From NCBI RefSeq assembly GCF_026222555.1, contig NZ_CP098511.1, forward strand, positions 4,011,501 to 4,075,500: DNA of 64,000 bases, written 5' to 3'. The stretch is from Aquimarina sp. ERC-38. Its GTDB lineage: Bacteria; Bacteroidota; Bacteroidia; Flavobacteriales; Flavobacteriaceae. How positions within the stretch are numbered: the first letter of the stretch is position 1; each line of letters opens with the position of its first letter. Position numbers and translations under genes: made by a program. The notes beneath the pieces were generated by a model. That model searched no databases. It had not been told where the DNA came from and worked only from the letters and a program-made list of their open reading frames with translations. Shown here piece by piece: positions 55,336 through 64,000 of this stretch.

Positions 55336-55848
55336 TTAATACGTTAACAACGTTCCTACAGGTGCGTTTAATCCTTCCCTTCCTTTTAAAAATACCAATT
55401 CTATCAAGAAATTAAACTGAACCACGGTTCCCCCTAATTTTTCGATTAAAGCTTGGGTTGCTTTTGCCGTACCTCCTGTAGCTAAAACATCATCATGAAT
55501 AAGTACACGTTCGCCTTCCTGAATAGCGTCTTTATGTATTTCTAAAATAGCCGAACCGTACTCCAGGTCATACTTTTGCGAAATTACCTCAGCAGGTAGT
55601 TTTCCTTGTTTACGTACCGGAACAAAACCAGCGTTTAATCGGTTTGCGATGATAGATCCCATAATAAAACCCCGGGATTCTATGCCTATTACTTTGTCGA
55701 TGCTACCAGGTTCCGGACAAATAGCAATTAACTGTTCAACAGCTGATTGGAACGCTTGTTGATTTTTAAAAAGCGGAGTGATATCCTTAAAGATAATATC
55801 CTTTTTTGGAAAATCAGGTATATCCTGAATATAAGGTTGAAGATTCAT
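55336..55848 (-). CDS. apt: Adenine phosphoribosyltransferase
   Basis: Apt, 170 residues, converts adenine and PRPP to AMP (purine salvage). N-terminal IQDIPDFPKKDIIFKDITPL, GIESRGFIMGSIIA (base-binding loop), the flexible KYDLEYGSAILEIH segment and the PRPP-binding VLIHDDVLATGGTAKA are all canonical. Normal length. Convergent with the gene at 54365; divergent from tRNA-Arg. Confidence 0.95.
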   Translation of the reverse strand: MNLQPYIQDIPDFPKKDIIFKDITPLFKNQQAFQSAVEQLIAICPEPGSIDKVIGIESRGFIMGSIIANRLNAGFVPVRKQGKLPAEVISQKYDLEYGSAILEIHKDAIQEGERVLIHDDVLATGGTAKATQALIEKLGGTVVQFNFLIELVFLKGREGLNAPVGTLLTY

Positions 55849-55879
55849 ACCGGTAAATTACCGAAAAATAGCAAAAACA

Positions 55880-55911
55880 TTGTACATCGGACATGATTTT
55901 TTTTATATTTG
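55880..55911 (+). promoter_or_regulatory. Promoter of tRNA-Arg
   Basis: TTG at 55880-55882, 21 bp, TATATTTG at 55904-55911, then CACCCGC. The TTTGCACCCGC core is the same as at the tRNA-Glu promoter. The tRNA starts about 80 bp downstream. Confidence 0.55.
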
Positions 55912-55990
55912 CACCCGCTTATATAAAATGATATGTTATTTTTTATAAGTTGAAAAATTTAGAGATTTCCACTTTGATGGAAATTTAAAA

Positions 55991-56064
55991 GGCCTCGTGG
56001 CGCAACTGAATAGCGCACTTGATTACGGCTCAAGAGGTTACAGGTTTGAATCCTGTCGAGGTCA
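55991..56064 (+). tRNA. tRNA-Arg (anticodon ACG)
   Basis: A 74-nt cloverleaf: acceptor GGCCTCG / CGAGGTC (one G-U pair), anticodon stem CTTGA / TCAAG with loop TTACGGC (anticodon ACG), T-arm ACAGGTTTGAATCCTGT. Discriminator A, CCA not encoded. A terminator follows at 56072. Its 3' side borders an accessory region, so it may be an integration site. Confidence 0.95.
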
Positions 56065-56071
56065 CTATTAA

Positions 56072-56108
56072 AAAATGCAACAATCTAAAAATTAGATTGT
56101 TGCATTTT
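56072..56108 (+). terminator. Terminator after tRNA-Arg
   Basis: Perfect long inverted repeat AAAATGCAACAATCTAA / TTAGATTGTTGCATTTT with a 3-nt loop; T-rich 3' end. Confidence 0.8.
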
Positions 56109-56317
56109 CATTTGAAATAGGTTAGTCCATATTTAGTCCATAAACTATAAAACAATGGAAAGATATAAATGACTATACGTTTAACTTAACTCAACTCAAG
56201 ATTTGTGAAATTATAATCCTTTTTTGAAGAAAGTATTAATTTTTTGATAACGTTCATATTTACTGAGATAGTAGTTTCTACAATTGATATTAATGGCATA
56301 GTTTGTCCTAAAAAATT

Positions 56318-56626
56318 TTATAATTTTTTAAATTCTGGTATATTACTCTCTAAGTAATTCAGGAATTTATCAAAACCTTGAATATCAATTTTAAAAAAGT
56401 TTTCATTTTTAAAAGTAGAATCATGTCGAAACATATCTTTAACAGTTGATGAATTTATTTCTGTTAAAAACAATTCAAAACTATCTATTAATTTATGTAT
56501 TAAATAACCTTTCAATAGATTAGGGACACTCTCAGGAATTCCTACTTCTCTATTTGTTATTACAAAGCACTTTCCTTTTAAATAATTTTCATATATACTA
56601 TTTTCTTTAATAAAAGCGTTGCTCAT
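56318..56626 (-). CDS. Hypothetical protein in the post-tRNA accessory region
   Basis: A 102-residue acidic, helical protein (starts MSNAFIKENSIYENYLKGKC; ends YLESNIPEFKKL). No motif, signal peptide or membrane segment recognised. Lies between tRNA-Arg and the broken TetR gene, divergent from the latter. Real coding status uncertain, but composition looks protein-like. Confidence 0.45.
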   Translation of the reverse strand: MSNAFIKENSIYENYLKGKCFVITNREVGIPESVPNLLKGYLIHKLIDSFELFLTEINSSTVKDMFRHDSTFKNENFFKIDIQGFDKFLNYLESNIPEFKKL

Positions 56627-56772
56627 GAAAGACTTATAATCTTTATTTTCAAATTATTCAGGTTTGTTTGCCTCTCTCCAATTCATAAACTTAGCATTAT
56701 CTACAACTCAAAAACAACCGTTTGTCGAATCAAAATTAATTTTTATAATTGTGACTGGTTAGTCAATCATAT

Positions 56773-57337
56773 ATGAACAAACAGGAAAAACTTATTGAAA
56801 CTGCCGTTATACTTTTTAATGGAAACGCGCGGCTTCCATGGAGCATTGACTAGCAGGATTGCTAAAACCGCTGGTGTTGTAAACGGTACATTATTCCAAT
56901 ATTTCCCAACCAAAGAAAAGCTAATATTGCCCGCATTAATATGGATAAAGGAGGAGCTTAGAGAATATTTCGAAAAGCATTTGGTTGAAAGTTTAGATGC
57001 AAAGCAATCGATAAAATTTCAAATCGTTATTTTACTTGCACGGGCGCTAGAACATAGGACGAAATTTGATTTTTTGCAATAGTTTCATACTTCACCTTAT
57101 CAAAACAAAGTCGAGAGTTCAAATTTTGAAAAATACGTGGAACCACATTTGCAAATCATTCAACAAGCAAAAAATGGAAAACTAATACAACAATTACCGA
57201 ATGATCTTATCTATAGCTTAATAAGCAGCCATACATATGGGCTTTATCAATTCATTTGTCTACGAAAACATACGAAAGAAGAACAGCATGAAACAATCGA
57301 AAAGGGTTTTGAGCTTTTATGGAAAATGCTGTCTTAA
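56773..57337 (+). pseudogene. TetR-family regulator, broken by a frameshift and an internal stop
   Basis: ATG at 56773 begins MNKQEKLIETAVILFNGN, the first helix of a TetR protein. Near 56818 the frame shifts: the rest of the HTH continues in another frame as RGFHGALTSRIAKTAGVVNG then TLFQYFPTKEKLI. At 57080-57082 a TAG interrupts this frame (KFDFLQ-stop), after which it continues unbroken (FHTSPYQNKVESSNFEKYVE to ELLWKMLS) to 57337. Two independent lesions mean the gene is dead unless they are sequencing errors. It would have regulated the membrane protein that follows 46 bp later. Confidence 0.85.
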
Positions 57338-57383
57338 ATAAAATTATAAACTAAAACGACTGATTGGTCAATTAATTAAGATT

Positions 57384-57806
57384 ATGAAAGAAATAATTTT
57401 AAACTACTATCAAATTGAAAAGCATACAGCAATAATAGCTATGCTCATCGGGTTTTCATTTATCGTTGCAGGTTCCATACTTTTTTGGAAATTTAGAGAA
57501 CTTCCTTTGCAAAAAGGGTTAATGTACGCCATTTTTGTAGCAGGAATGTTTTTCGCCATTGGTGGTTATGCATATATATTTCAAGTAAACAAATCGTTGA
57601 TTGAAACCGAACTGTTACAAAATACAGCATCAGAACTCCACAAAAACGAGCTAACTCGAATCAACAAGGTGTTGAGTTCAAGCCATAAAGTTTCTTCGAT
57701 TTTATTTACCGTTCTATACTTGCAAGTCTCTGCCTTCATTTTATTTCATTTAAAGGTCATAGCTAAAATGAGGCTTTTTAGCGTAGAGATTCAAGTTTTT
57801 ATATGA
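57384..57806 (+). CDS. Small multi-pass membrane protein next to the TetR pseudogene
   Basis: A 140-residue protein with three membrane segments: about 17-37 (IIAMLIGFSFIVAGSILFW), about 47-67 (LMYAIFVAGMFFAIGGYAYIF) and about 106-126 (ILFTVLYLQVSAFILFHLK). The loop holds charged residues. I know this kind of protein only as a neighbour of TetR regulators in Bacteroidota; no function is assigned. The end (KMRLFSVEIQVFI) loses the usual pattern, so the C-terminus may be altered by a late frameshift, as its regulator is broken too. Confidence 0.6.
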   Translation: MKEIILNYYQIEKHTAIIAMLIGFSFIVAGSILFWKFRELPLQKGLMYAIFVAGMFFAIGGYAYIFQVNKSLIETELLQNTASELHKNELTRINKVLSSSHKVSSILFTVLYLQVSAFILFHLKVIAKMRLFSVEIQVFI

Positions 57807-58226
57807 AGATTCATGTTATTTTATGTTGATTTAGCTATATGTATGCAAGGGTTCTTTTCTGAAATCTAACATAAAAGTAATTTTAGACCAGTAAAATGGT
57901 CAGATTTACCGTACCCTAAATTTATTTAGGATAGGATTGTCTTAGAACCCCTAAATTTTGGTGTTTAAATAAAGATACAAATGCCACGAGGTTTTTCTTC
58001 TAAAAAAAGGATCAATTTGCCGTCAGATTCTTTGGCTATTTTTAATTTCAAAATATTCTAGAATTGCATTAGGTAAAAAGCAAGCTAGCGGTTCTTTAAA
58101 GCCCAATCTAATTTTTTTAGCAAAACTTTAAGATCATACCTTAAATCGCCACTTTTAAGGTTAATCTGATGTAAGGGGTTTTTTATTAGAGAGACAAAAC
58201 TAAGACAGAAAATACTTAAGTAGTTC
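57807..58226. other. Gap before the NRPS gene, with an IS remnant
   Basis: 420 bp without an intact gene. Holds the ISAon1-like remnant on the minus strand (57967-58079). No promoter of the NRPS gene could be fixed with confidence. Confidence 0.45.
57967..58079 (-). pseudogene. Decayed ISAon1-like transposase N-terminal fragment
   Basis: Minus-strand translation gives FLPNAILEYFEIKNSQRI then a stop, and in a neighbouring frame ESDGKLILFLEEKPRGICIF. The LP-x-x-IL-x-YFEI ... LEEK pattern is that of the N-terminal part of ISAon1-type transposases. Frames are broken, no ends recognised. Confidence 0.45.
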
Positions 58227-61200
58227 ATGACCAACCATCTTCCAATATCTAGGTATCAAAGAAAATTTTTTTACGAATGGAGTTTAAACCCAACCCAGAG
58301 CTCATATAATGTTTCATTCATTTACAGATTGCGCGGCCTTTTAGATAAACAAGCTTTAAAATTAGCATGTAATCGTTTTATTACTAGGCACGATGTTTTT
58401 AAAGCGGTATTTGATAAAAATTTTTTACAATGTTATAAAGGTAATTTTATTGTAGATGATTTTTATGAAGAAACTATTTTTAATTCACAACAGTCTATAG
58501 ATCAACAAATAAAACAAATAGTAAACCTTCCTTTTGACATCACAAAAAAATGCCTCAGGATTGTTCTAATTACTACTGACAAACCAAATGATTATGTTTT
58601 TATTCTACAAGTTCACCACATAATTTCTGATGGAATTTTTGGCTTAGAGATTTTAAAACAAATCAATCATGATTATAATGCTATATGTAATAATAGAATA
58701 GAAGATGAAATTATAGTAAGTAAATATTTTAAACAAGCTGTAGAAAAAGAAAAACAATCATTAAATAAAGAATTTAATGATACGGCCAGAGAATTCTGGA
58801 TAAATTATATCAATAAAAGGCGTGTACAAATAGATTTTCCCTACAAAATAAATAATAATATTTCTGCAGAAATATTGAATAACAAAAAGGGGGACTCTAT
58901 TTATTTTGATTTGCCTTCAAGTAAGTCAAAACTTCTAAGAAAATTTGCTAAGGAAAATAGAACAACTAATTTTATCATTATTTCAGCAGTTTATGGCTAT
59001 GTTTTATATAAGTATTGTAATCAAACAAAGTTTGCGATAAGCTACCCTGTTGATGCAAGGCCCAGAGGCTTTAAAAATGTTGAAGGTTGTTTTGTTAATA
59101 ATATTCCCTTATTATTTGATTTCGAAGAGGTCGATAATATTTACGATTTAATTACTTGTTTGAATGAACAACGTAAAGCTGTAAAACCTTTTCAAGTATA
59201 TCCTACTTCTAATATTATTAATGATCAGAGAAAAGCTGGTAATGATATTTCTAATCCGCTTAATGTAGGTATATCTCAAACAACTCTAAATGAGACCTCT
59301 TTTAAACTAAAAGGACTAGAAACAGAATCTATCAACATTCCTTGGGGAGAGGATATAATTAGTGAATTTACCTTACTTTTTGATGAATATTCATCTAAAG
59401 ATATAAAGTTTAGATTCGAGTATCGAAAATTTCTCTTTGATGATGATTTGATATCAGCATTTATTGATTCTTTTAAAAATACGATTGATCTGATATTATC
59501 AGAAAATAAACTCTTCTTTAAAAACGCCATCTTAAATGCTTCAGATTACAATAAAATCATCCATAAATGGAATTCTACTGAAGTAAGGTTCTCAAACAAA
59601 TTAACTATACCAGAAAAGTTTTACAATCAGGTATATAAAAGTCCAGATGCCACAGCATTAGTTTTTGAAGGAAAAGAAATGTCATACCGAGAATTAAATG
59701 AAAAAAGTAATCAACTTGCTCGGTATATAAAATCATCCTATCAAAAATCAACCGGAGAGCCCTTTCAATCGAATACTTTAGTGGCATTATATCTAGATAG
59801 AAGCTTCGAAATGATCGTAGCTGTGTTAGCTATCTTAAAATCCGGAGGTGCTTATGTACCTGTAGACCCTTCTTATCCAAAAGAAAGAGTAGACTATATA
59901 TTAAATGACACCAATGCTAAATTAATTTGTAGCTTAAAACATATAAATCAAAAACATATAACATCTACAAATGCAGAATTACTTTTAATAGATTTAGATG
60001 CAGATTTTTATATACATAATGACACCTCTGATCTTCCAAATTTTTCCAAATCAGATGATCTTGCCTACATCATATATACGTCAGGAACAACAGGTTTTCC
60101 AAAAGGGGTTATGCTGAATCATTCAGGTATTATTAACAGAATCGAATGGATGCAATCGATGTATTCTTTAGATAAAAGAGATGCTGTATTACAAAAGACA
60201 CCGTATGTATTTGATGTTTCTGTTTGGGAATTATTATGGGGTATTTGGTATGGTGCTAAAATAATAATTGCTAAGCCTGAAGGACATAAAGACAATATTT
60301 ATTTGCAAGAATTAATTGAAAGGGAAAAAATAACCACTCTTCACTTTGTTCCTAGTATGCTTGATGCTTACAATAACTACTTAACGGATACTAATCAATT
60401 TTTTCATAATTCGGTTACTCAAATATTTTGTAGTGGCGAGGAACTTTTGAAAAGTATTGTAAATGAATCCTACAAAAATGCATCAAATTCAAATTTTAAG
60501 TTACATAATCTTTATGGTCCTACAGAAGCATCAATTGATGTTACTTATTATGAAACAAAACCAAATTCTAAAGTATATATCGGTAGGCCTATTCAAAATA
60601 TTAAAACATATATATTAGATAAAGACTATCAACCTGTCCCTATTGGAGTAAAAGGAGAACTATTTATTAGTGGAGTTGGTCTAGCAAAAGGATATCATAA
60701 CAAATCTGAGTTAACCCGGAAAAATTTTATAAAAAACCCTTTTGATTCTTCAAAAGATTACAATAGGCTATATAAAACAGGCGATATAGCTCGTTATACC
60801 AAAAATGGTAATATCGAATTTATAGGAAGAAATGATCATCAAATCAAAATTAACGGTTATAGAATAGAACTAAAAGAAATACAAGAATCTCTAAACAAAA
60901 TTGACGGTGTTAAACAAAGTTGTGTAATTGTAAGTAAACGTGATAATAGTTCAAAATTAAGTCAATATATACTTGCTTATTATGTGCCGGACACTAAATT
61001 CTATTTAAATTCTAGGAATGAAATATTGAACAAATTATCAACCACGCTACCTGGTTATATGCTTCCTAAATTTCTAATTCCCTTAGAGGAATTACCTACA
61101 ACCAATAATGGAAAATTGGACAGAAAGTCGCTTCCAAAACCTGACTTGAAATTAGCTAATAAATATGTAGCACCATCAACAGTTCAAGAAATCCAGTTGT

Positions 61201-64000
61201 GCGAGCTATGGACAGATATTTTAGGAGTAAATAAAATAGGTGTAACTGACGATTTTTATTCGGTTGGAGGAGATTCAATATTAAGCATTCGTCTGGTTTC
61301 ACAAATGAGAAAGAAAGGATTTGATGTTACGGTAAAAGATATTCTTGAATATAAAAACATCCAAAACATATTAAAAAATACTACCTATAATTCCGTTGTT
61401 CACAACATAGAATATATCCCCTTTTCATTAATTGATCCTGAGATTAAACAAAATATTATAGCGTCTAGAAATTATGATGTAGAAGATATTTATCCTGCAA
61501 GTTATTTACAAACAGGAATGTTGATAGAGTCGTTTAAGAACATAAATAAAGATGTATATCACGATGTTTTTGTTTATGAATTTTTCAAGGAGTTTGATTT
61601 AGAAAAATTTTCAACTATCTGGCAAAAATTTATTAATCAACACGAACAACTTCGAGCTTCTTTTGAAGTTCACAATACAGGTTATGTCAATATAATTAGT
61701 AAATCGTATTTAGTAAGTTCAAAAATTAAAATTTTAGAGGCTGAGATTGATATTGAAGAATTTGTGAAAATGGAAAAAAGTAATGACTTTGAAATAGATA
61801 TTTCAGGTTTATTTAAATTATTCATTGTTCCAGATCGTAAACAACAGAAATTCGTTCTAATCTTTTCATTTCATCATTCAATAACAGATGGGTGGAGCAT
61901 TGCTTCATTAATTTCTGAATTTGTGGAATCTTATTTTGATCAAGCCTCTGGTGAAATTAAGAATAAAGTTTCGTATGCTAAGTTTATTCAGTCTGAAATA
62001 GAGATCATTAACTGTAATGATACCAAAGAATTTTGGAAAAAATATTTAGACAACTATCAAGCTGATTTACATACCTATAAAAAAGAGGAAGCTTCTTTTT
62101 CTAGTGATGAATTAAAAGTCGACTATACATTATCGCCAAACTTAAGTAGGCAAATACTTGATTTAAGTGTAAAACTGGGAGTTCCAAGTGATATTATTTT
62201 CTTGTCTATATATGGTTTAGTTCTTTCTAAATTTCGAACTAAAAATGATTTAGTAATTGGTAAAGTTGAAAACAATCGCTTAATAGAAGATGGAGGAGAA
62301 CACATATTCGGATTACACCTTAATACTATTCCTTTTAGATTTACATTTGATAATGACGAAAAGGTATCCGAATATATTTTAGATATTTTTGAGAAAAAAA
62401 AGGCTATAGAACCTTATAAGGGGTATCCTTATGGAAAGATTAAATCTTCTTTGAATTTAGTAGATGATATTTATCAGTATGCCTTCAACTACATTCATTT
62501 TTATAAACTACAGGAACAACATTCAAATGATTTTGTCAATGTAAAATTAATTCATGAAAAAACAAACATTCCTGGCACGCTAAACGTCCAAAGGAATTTA
62601 GAAAACTTCCAGTTGGATTTTTCTGGAAAAAATAATTTCATTAGTAAAAAAAATGCTTTACGCATCCTTCAATATACTAAGGATTATTTAAAAAACCTTG
62701 TTGAAAATCCTGAGCAAAAAATTTCAGAAATAAAAGTTGTTAATCCTGTAGAAGAGGTGCGGATATTAAAGGAATTTACACCTGTTGATTTAGAAAAAAT
62801 TCCAGAAAATATAACAATTATAGACTTGTTTGAGCAACAAGTCCTGTTACACCCTCACAAAACTGCAGTTGTATGTGGCGATGAATCTTTATCATACCAA
62901 GGTCTAGACCTTAAATCTACCGAACTGTGTCGTTATTTGATCCATTCAGATATGATAACCAATGGTACCGTTGGTATTTGTTTACCAAAGTCTCTAGATA
63001 TGGTAGTGACCATTTTAGCGGTATTAAAGGCAGGAGCAGCCTATGTGCCCATAGATCCTAGTTATCCTCCTGAAAGAATTGATCATATCATAACAGATAG
63101 TCAATTAGATATGATAATTACGGATCAGTTAATTAATGATATGAGTGGTACAAAGGTCTTACACCTAAAAGAAACTTATAATAGCATTGCTGATAAAATT
63201 ATTGATAAAGCATGGCCTAAAGTTTCCCCTTCCAACGGTGCTTATATCATTTATACTTCGGGATCTACAGGTAAGCCCAAAGGTGTAAAAGTCAACCACA
63301 GAAGCCTGCTTAGTGTAGTTACGTGCTGGCAAAAAGAATTTGAATTGGACCATACTACTAATTTACTACAAGTGGCAAGTTTTGCCTTTGATGTATTTAT
63401 TGCAGACATGTGTAGAAGTATCCTTTTTGGGGGGAAATTAGTTTTATGTCCGGATGGTACACGGTTAGATTTTGATAAGGTCTACCATCTCATGGCTACA
63501 CAATCTATTAATCTTATTGATCTTACCCCTGGGTTTGCCATTCCATTTATGGACCATGTATATAAAAAATCATACGACGTATCATTTTTAAGACTATTGA
63601 TTTTAGGTTCTGACCTATGTAAAGCCTCTGACTTTAAATCCCTATTAGAGCGTTTTGGAGATGATATGCGTATTCTTAATTGTTACGGTACTACAGAAAC
63701 CACCATTGACAACTCATTTTATGAAGCCAAGAGTGTTGAAGATTTAGATAATTTATTTGCAGTCCCCATTGGTAAGCCGCTAAAAAATTCGAGGTTCTAC
63801 ATTTTAGATAAACAACAAAAATTAGTGCCAATAGGTGTTACCGGTGAATTGTACATCGGAGGGCACAGCCTATCGGAAGGATATTTAAATAACAAAACAC
63901 TTACAACATCTAAATTTATACCTAACCCTTTTGAGCCTTCTGAGCTATTATATCAAACAGGGGATCTTGCTAGTTGGTTACCTGATGGTAATGTTTCCAT
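58227..64000 (+). CDS. Nonribosomal peptide synthetase, modules 1-2 (3' end outside window)
   Basis: Open from ATG 58227 to the window edge: 1924 residues. Order: C1 (1 to about 430; HHIISDG with catalytic His about 131), A1 (about 455-965; TSGTTGFPKG near 618, YGPTEAS near 763, KTGDIARY, NGKLDRKSLP), carrier T1 (about 980-1045; GGDSIL with phosphopantetheine Ser 1017), C2 (about 1070-1500; YPASYLQTGML, HHSITDG near 1216), A2 (from about 1520; TSGSTGKPKG near 1677, YGTTETT near 1820, TGDL at the end). A1 specificity positions read D-V-W-H-F-S-L-I-D, the serine code. A2 reads approximately D-V-A-D-L-L-C-I-D; the Asp at 278 hints at a basic substrate (low confidence). It begins directly with a C domain, so it either acylates Ser with a fatty acid or takes a chain from another NRPS. 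Confidence 0.95.
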   Translation, partial: MTNHLPISRYQRKFFYEWSLNPTQSSYNVSFIYRLRGLLDKQALKLACNRFITRHDVFKAVFDKNFLQCYKGNFIVDDFYEETIFNSQQSIDQQIKQIVNLPFDITKKCLRIVLITTDKPNDYVFILQVHHIISDGIFGLEILKQINHDYNAICNNRIEDEIIVSKYFKQAVEKEKQSLNKEFNDTAREFWINYINKRRVQIDFPYKINNNISAEILNNKKGDSIYFDLPSSKSKLLRKFAKENRTTNFIIISAVYGYVLYKYCNQTKFAISYPVDARPRGFKNVEGCFVNNIPLLFDFEEVDNIYDLITCLNEQRKAVKPFQVYPTSNIINDQRKAGNDISNPLNVGISQTTLNETSFKLKGLETESINIPWGEDIISEFTLLFDEYSSKDIKFRFEYRKFLFDDDLISAFIDSFKNTIDLILSENKLFFKNAILNASDYNKIIHKWNSTEVRFSNKLTIPEKFYNQVYKSPDATALVFEGKEMSYRELNEKSNQLARYIKSSYQKSTGEPFQSNTLVALYLDRSFEMIVAVLAILKSGGAYVPVDPSYPKERVDYILNDTNAKLICSLKHINQKHITSTNAELLLIDLDADFYIHNDTSDLPNFSKSDDLAYIIYTSGTTGFPKGVMLNHSGIINRIEWMQSMYSLDKRDAVLQKTPYVFDVSVWELLWGIWYGAKIIIAKPEGHKDNIYLQELIEREKITTLHFVPSMLDAYNNYLTDTNQFFHNSVTQIFCSGEELLKSIVNESYKNASNSNFKLHNLYGPTEASIDVTYYETKPNSKVYIGRPIQNIKTYILDKDYQPVPIGVKGELFISGVGLAKGYHNKSELTRKNFIKNPFDSSKDYNRLYKTGDIARYTKNGNIEFIGRNDHQIKINGYRIELKEIQESLNKIDGVKQSCVIVSKRDNSSKLSQYILAYYVPDTKFYLNSRNEILNKLSTTLPGYMLPKFLIPLEELPTTNNGKLDRKSLPKPDLKLANKYVAPSTVQEIQLCELWTDILGVNKIGVTDDFYSVGGDSILSIRLVSQMRKKGFDVTVKDILEYKNIQNILKNTTYNSVVHNIEYIPFSLIDPEIKQNIIASRNYDVEDIYPASYLQTGMLIESFKNINKDVYHDVFVYEFFKEFDLEKFSTIWQKFINQHEQLRASFEVHNTGYVNIISKSYLVSSKIKILEAEIDIEEFVKMEKSNDFEIDISGLFKLFIVPDRKQQKFVLIFSFHHSITDGWSIASLISEFVESYFDQASGEIKNKVSYAKFIQSEIEIINCNDTKEFWKKYLDNYQADLHTYKKEEASFSSDELKVDYTLSPNLSRQILDLSVKLGVPSDIIFLSIYGLVLSKFRTKNDLVIGKVENNRLIEDGGEHIFGLHLNTIPFRFTFDNDEKVSEYILDIFEKKKAIEPYKGYPYGKIKSSLNLVDDIYQYAFNYIHFYKLQEQHSNDFVNVKLIHEKTNIPGTLNVQRNLENFQLDFSGKNNFISKKNALRILQYTKDYLKNLVENPEQKISEIKVVNPVEEVRILKEFTPVDLEKIPENITIIDLFEQQVLLHPHKTAVVCGDESLSYQGLDLKSTELCRYLIHSDMITNGTVGICLPKSLDMVVTILAVLKAGAAYVPIDPSYPPERIDHIITDSQLDMIITDQLINDMSGTKVLHLKETYNSIADKIIDKAWPKVSPSNGAYIIYTSGSTGKPKGVKVNHRSLLSVVTCWQKEFELDHTTNLLQVASFAFDVFIADMCRSILFGGKLVLCPDGTRLDFDKVYHLMATQSINLIDLTPGFAIPFMDHVYKKSYDVSFLRLLILGSDLCKASDFKSLLERFGDDMRILNCYGTTETTIDNSFYEAKSVEDLDNLFAVPIGKPLKNSRFYILDKQQKLVPIGVTGELYIGGHSLSEGYLNNKTLTTSKFIPNPFEPSELLYQTGDLASWLPDGNVS

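Noticed and set aside
56100..56150. Possible att core near the repeated TTAGTCCATA after tRNA-Arg
   Set aside because: A second copy of the tRNA 3' end is not present in the window, so an attachment site cannot be supported.

Overview
The window looks like chromosome of a low-GC marine-type Bacteroidota, almost certainly Flavobacteriaceae (genus not determinable by eye). Grounds: two secreted proteins with type A and one with type B type IX secretion (T9SS) C-terminal signals, promoters of the Bacteroidota form TTG-N17-21-TAnnTTTG, a type III glutamine synthetase, OmpP1/FadL, a PorSS-type surface proteome and typical flavobacterial gene neighbourhoods (proS/lipoprotein/OmpP1, yidD-lgt, murB/Cys-rich protein/ECF sigma).

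Layout. 1-2501: valS (minus, cut by the window edge). 2555-5431: a 2.9 kb segment bounded by the ends of a repeated mobile element and a perfect 9-bp target duplication; it carries an IS30 transposase remnant and a secreted CotH-family gene. 5523-10281: DUF1573 protein, aminotransferase, murB, Cys-rich membrane peptide, ECF sigma factor, small protein. 10943-16226 (minus): a tight ebo operon, eboA-B-C-E-F, from which eboD is missing. 16703-25525: lipA, gapdh, hybrid histidine kinase, lpxK, Nif3/DUF34 protein, coiled-coil protein, glycosyltransferase, rpsT. 25562-32687: two tRNA-Glu, proS, an odd Gly/Trp- and Ser/Arg/Tyr-rich lipoprotein, OmpP1/FadL, cupin, T9SS type B protein. 32933-43260: folE, cysS, yidD, lgt, an orphan PD-(D/E)XK nuclease-like gene, a sodium symporter and prfA. 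43537-55848: beta-helix T9SS protein, MsrA-like protein, purM, divergent glutamine synthetases (GSIII and GSII), alpha/beta hydrolase, Na/Ca exchanger, secreted protein, apt. 55991-64000: tRNA-Arg followed by an accessory segment with a broken TetR gene, a small membrane protein, an ISAon1-like remnant and the first 1.9 modules of a nonribosomal peptide synthetase (C-A-T-C-A..., first A domain predicted serine) running off the window.

The most striking feature is the intergenic DNA. Three families of short non-coding elements with inverted ends are scattered through it. Family 1 (ends TATTAGTGTCCGGT; about 210-245 bp) has seven copies; five are flanked by perfect 9-bp direct repeats, so they are miniature transposons. 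One copy is split by the CotH-bearing segment and another holds a nested family-2 element with its own 8-bp duplication. Family 2 (ends GGCTCTARTTTA) and family 3 (ends near GTCARTTCGAGTG) have two and three copies. A 150-bp tandem repeat containing a 20-bp perfect palindrome lies between convergent msrA and purM.

How the genes work together: most of the window is housekeeping (translation, cell wall, lipoprotein maturation, cofactors, nitrogen assimilation). The accessory layer consists of the ebo cluster (metabolite traffic), the CotH element, the orphan nuclease gene and the NRPS island.
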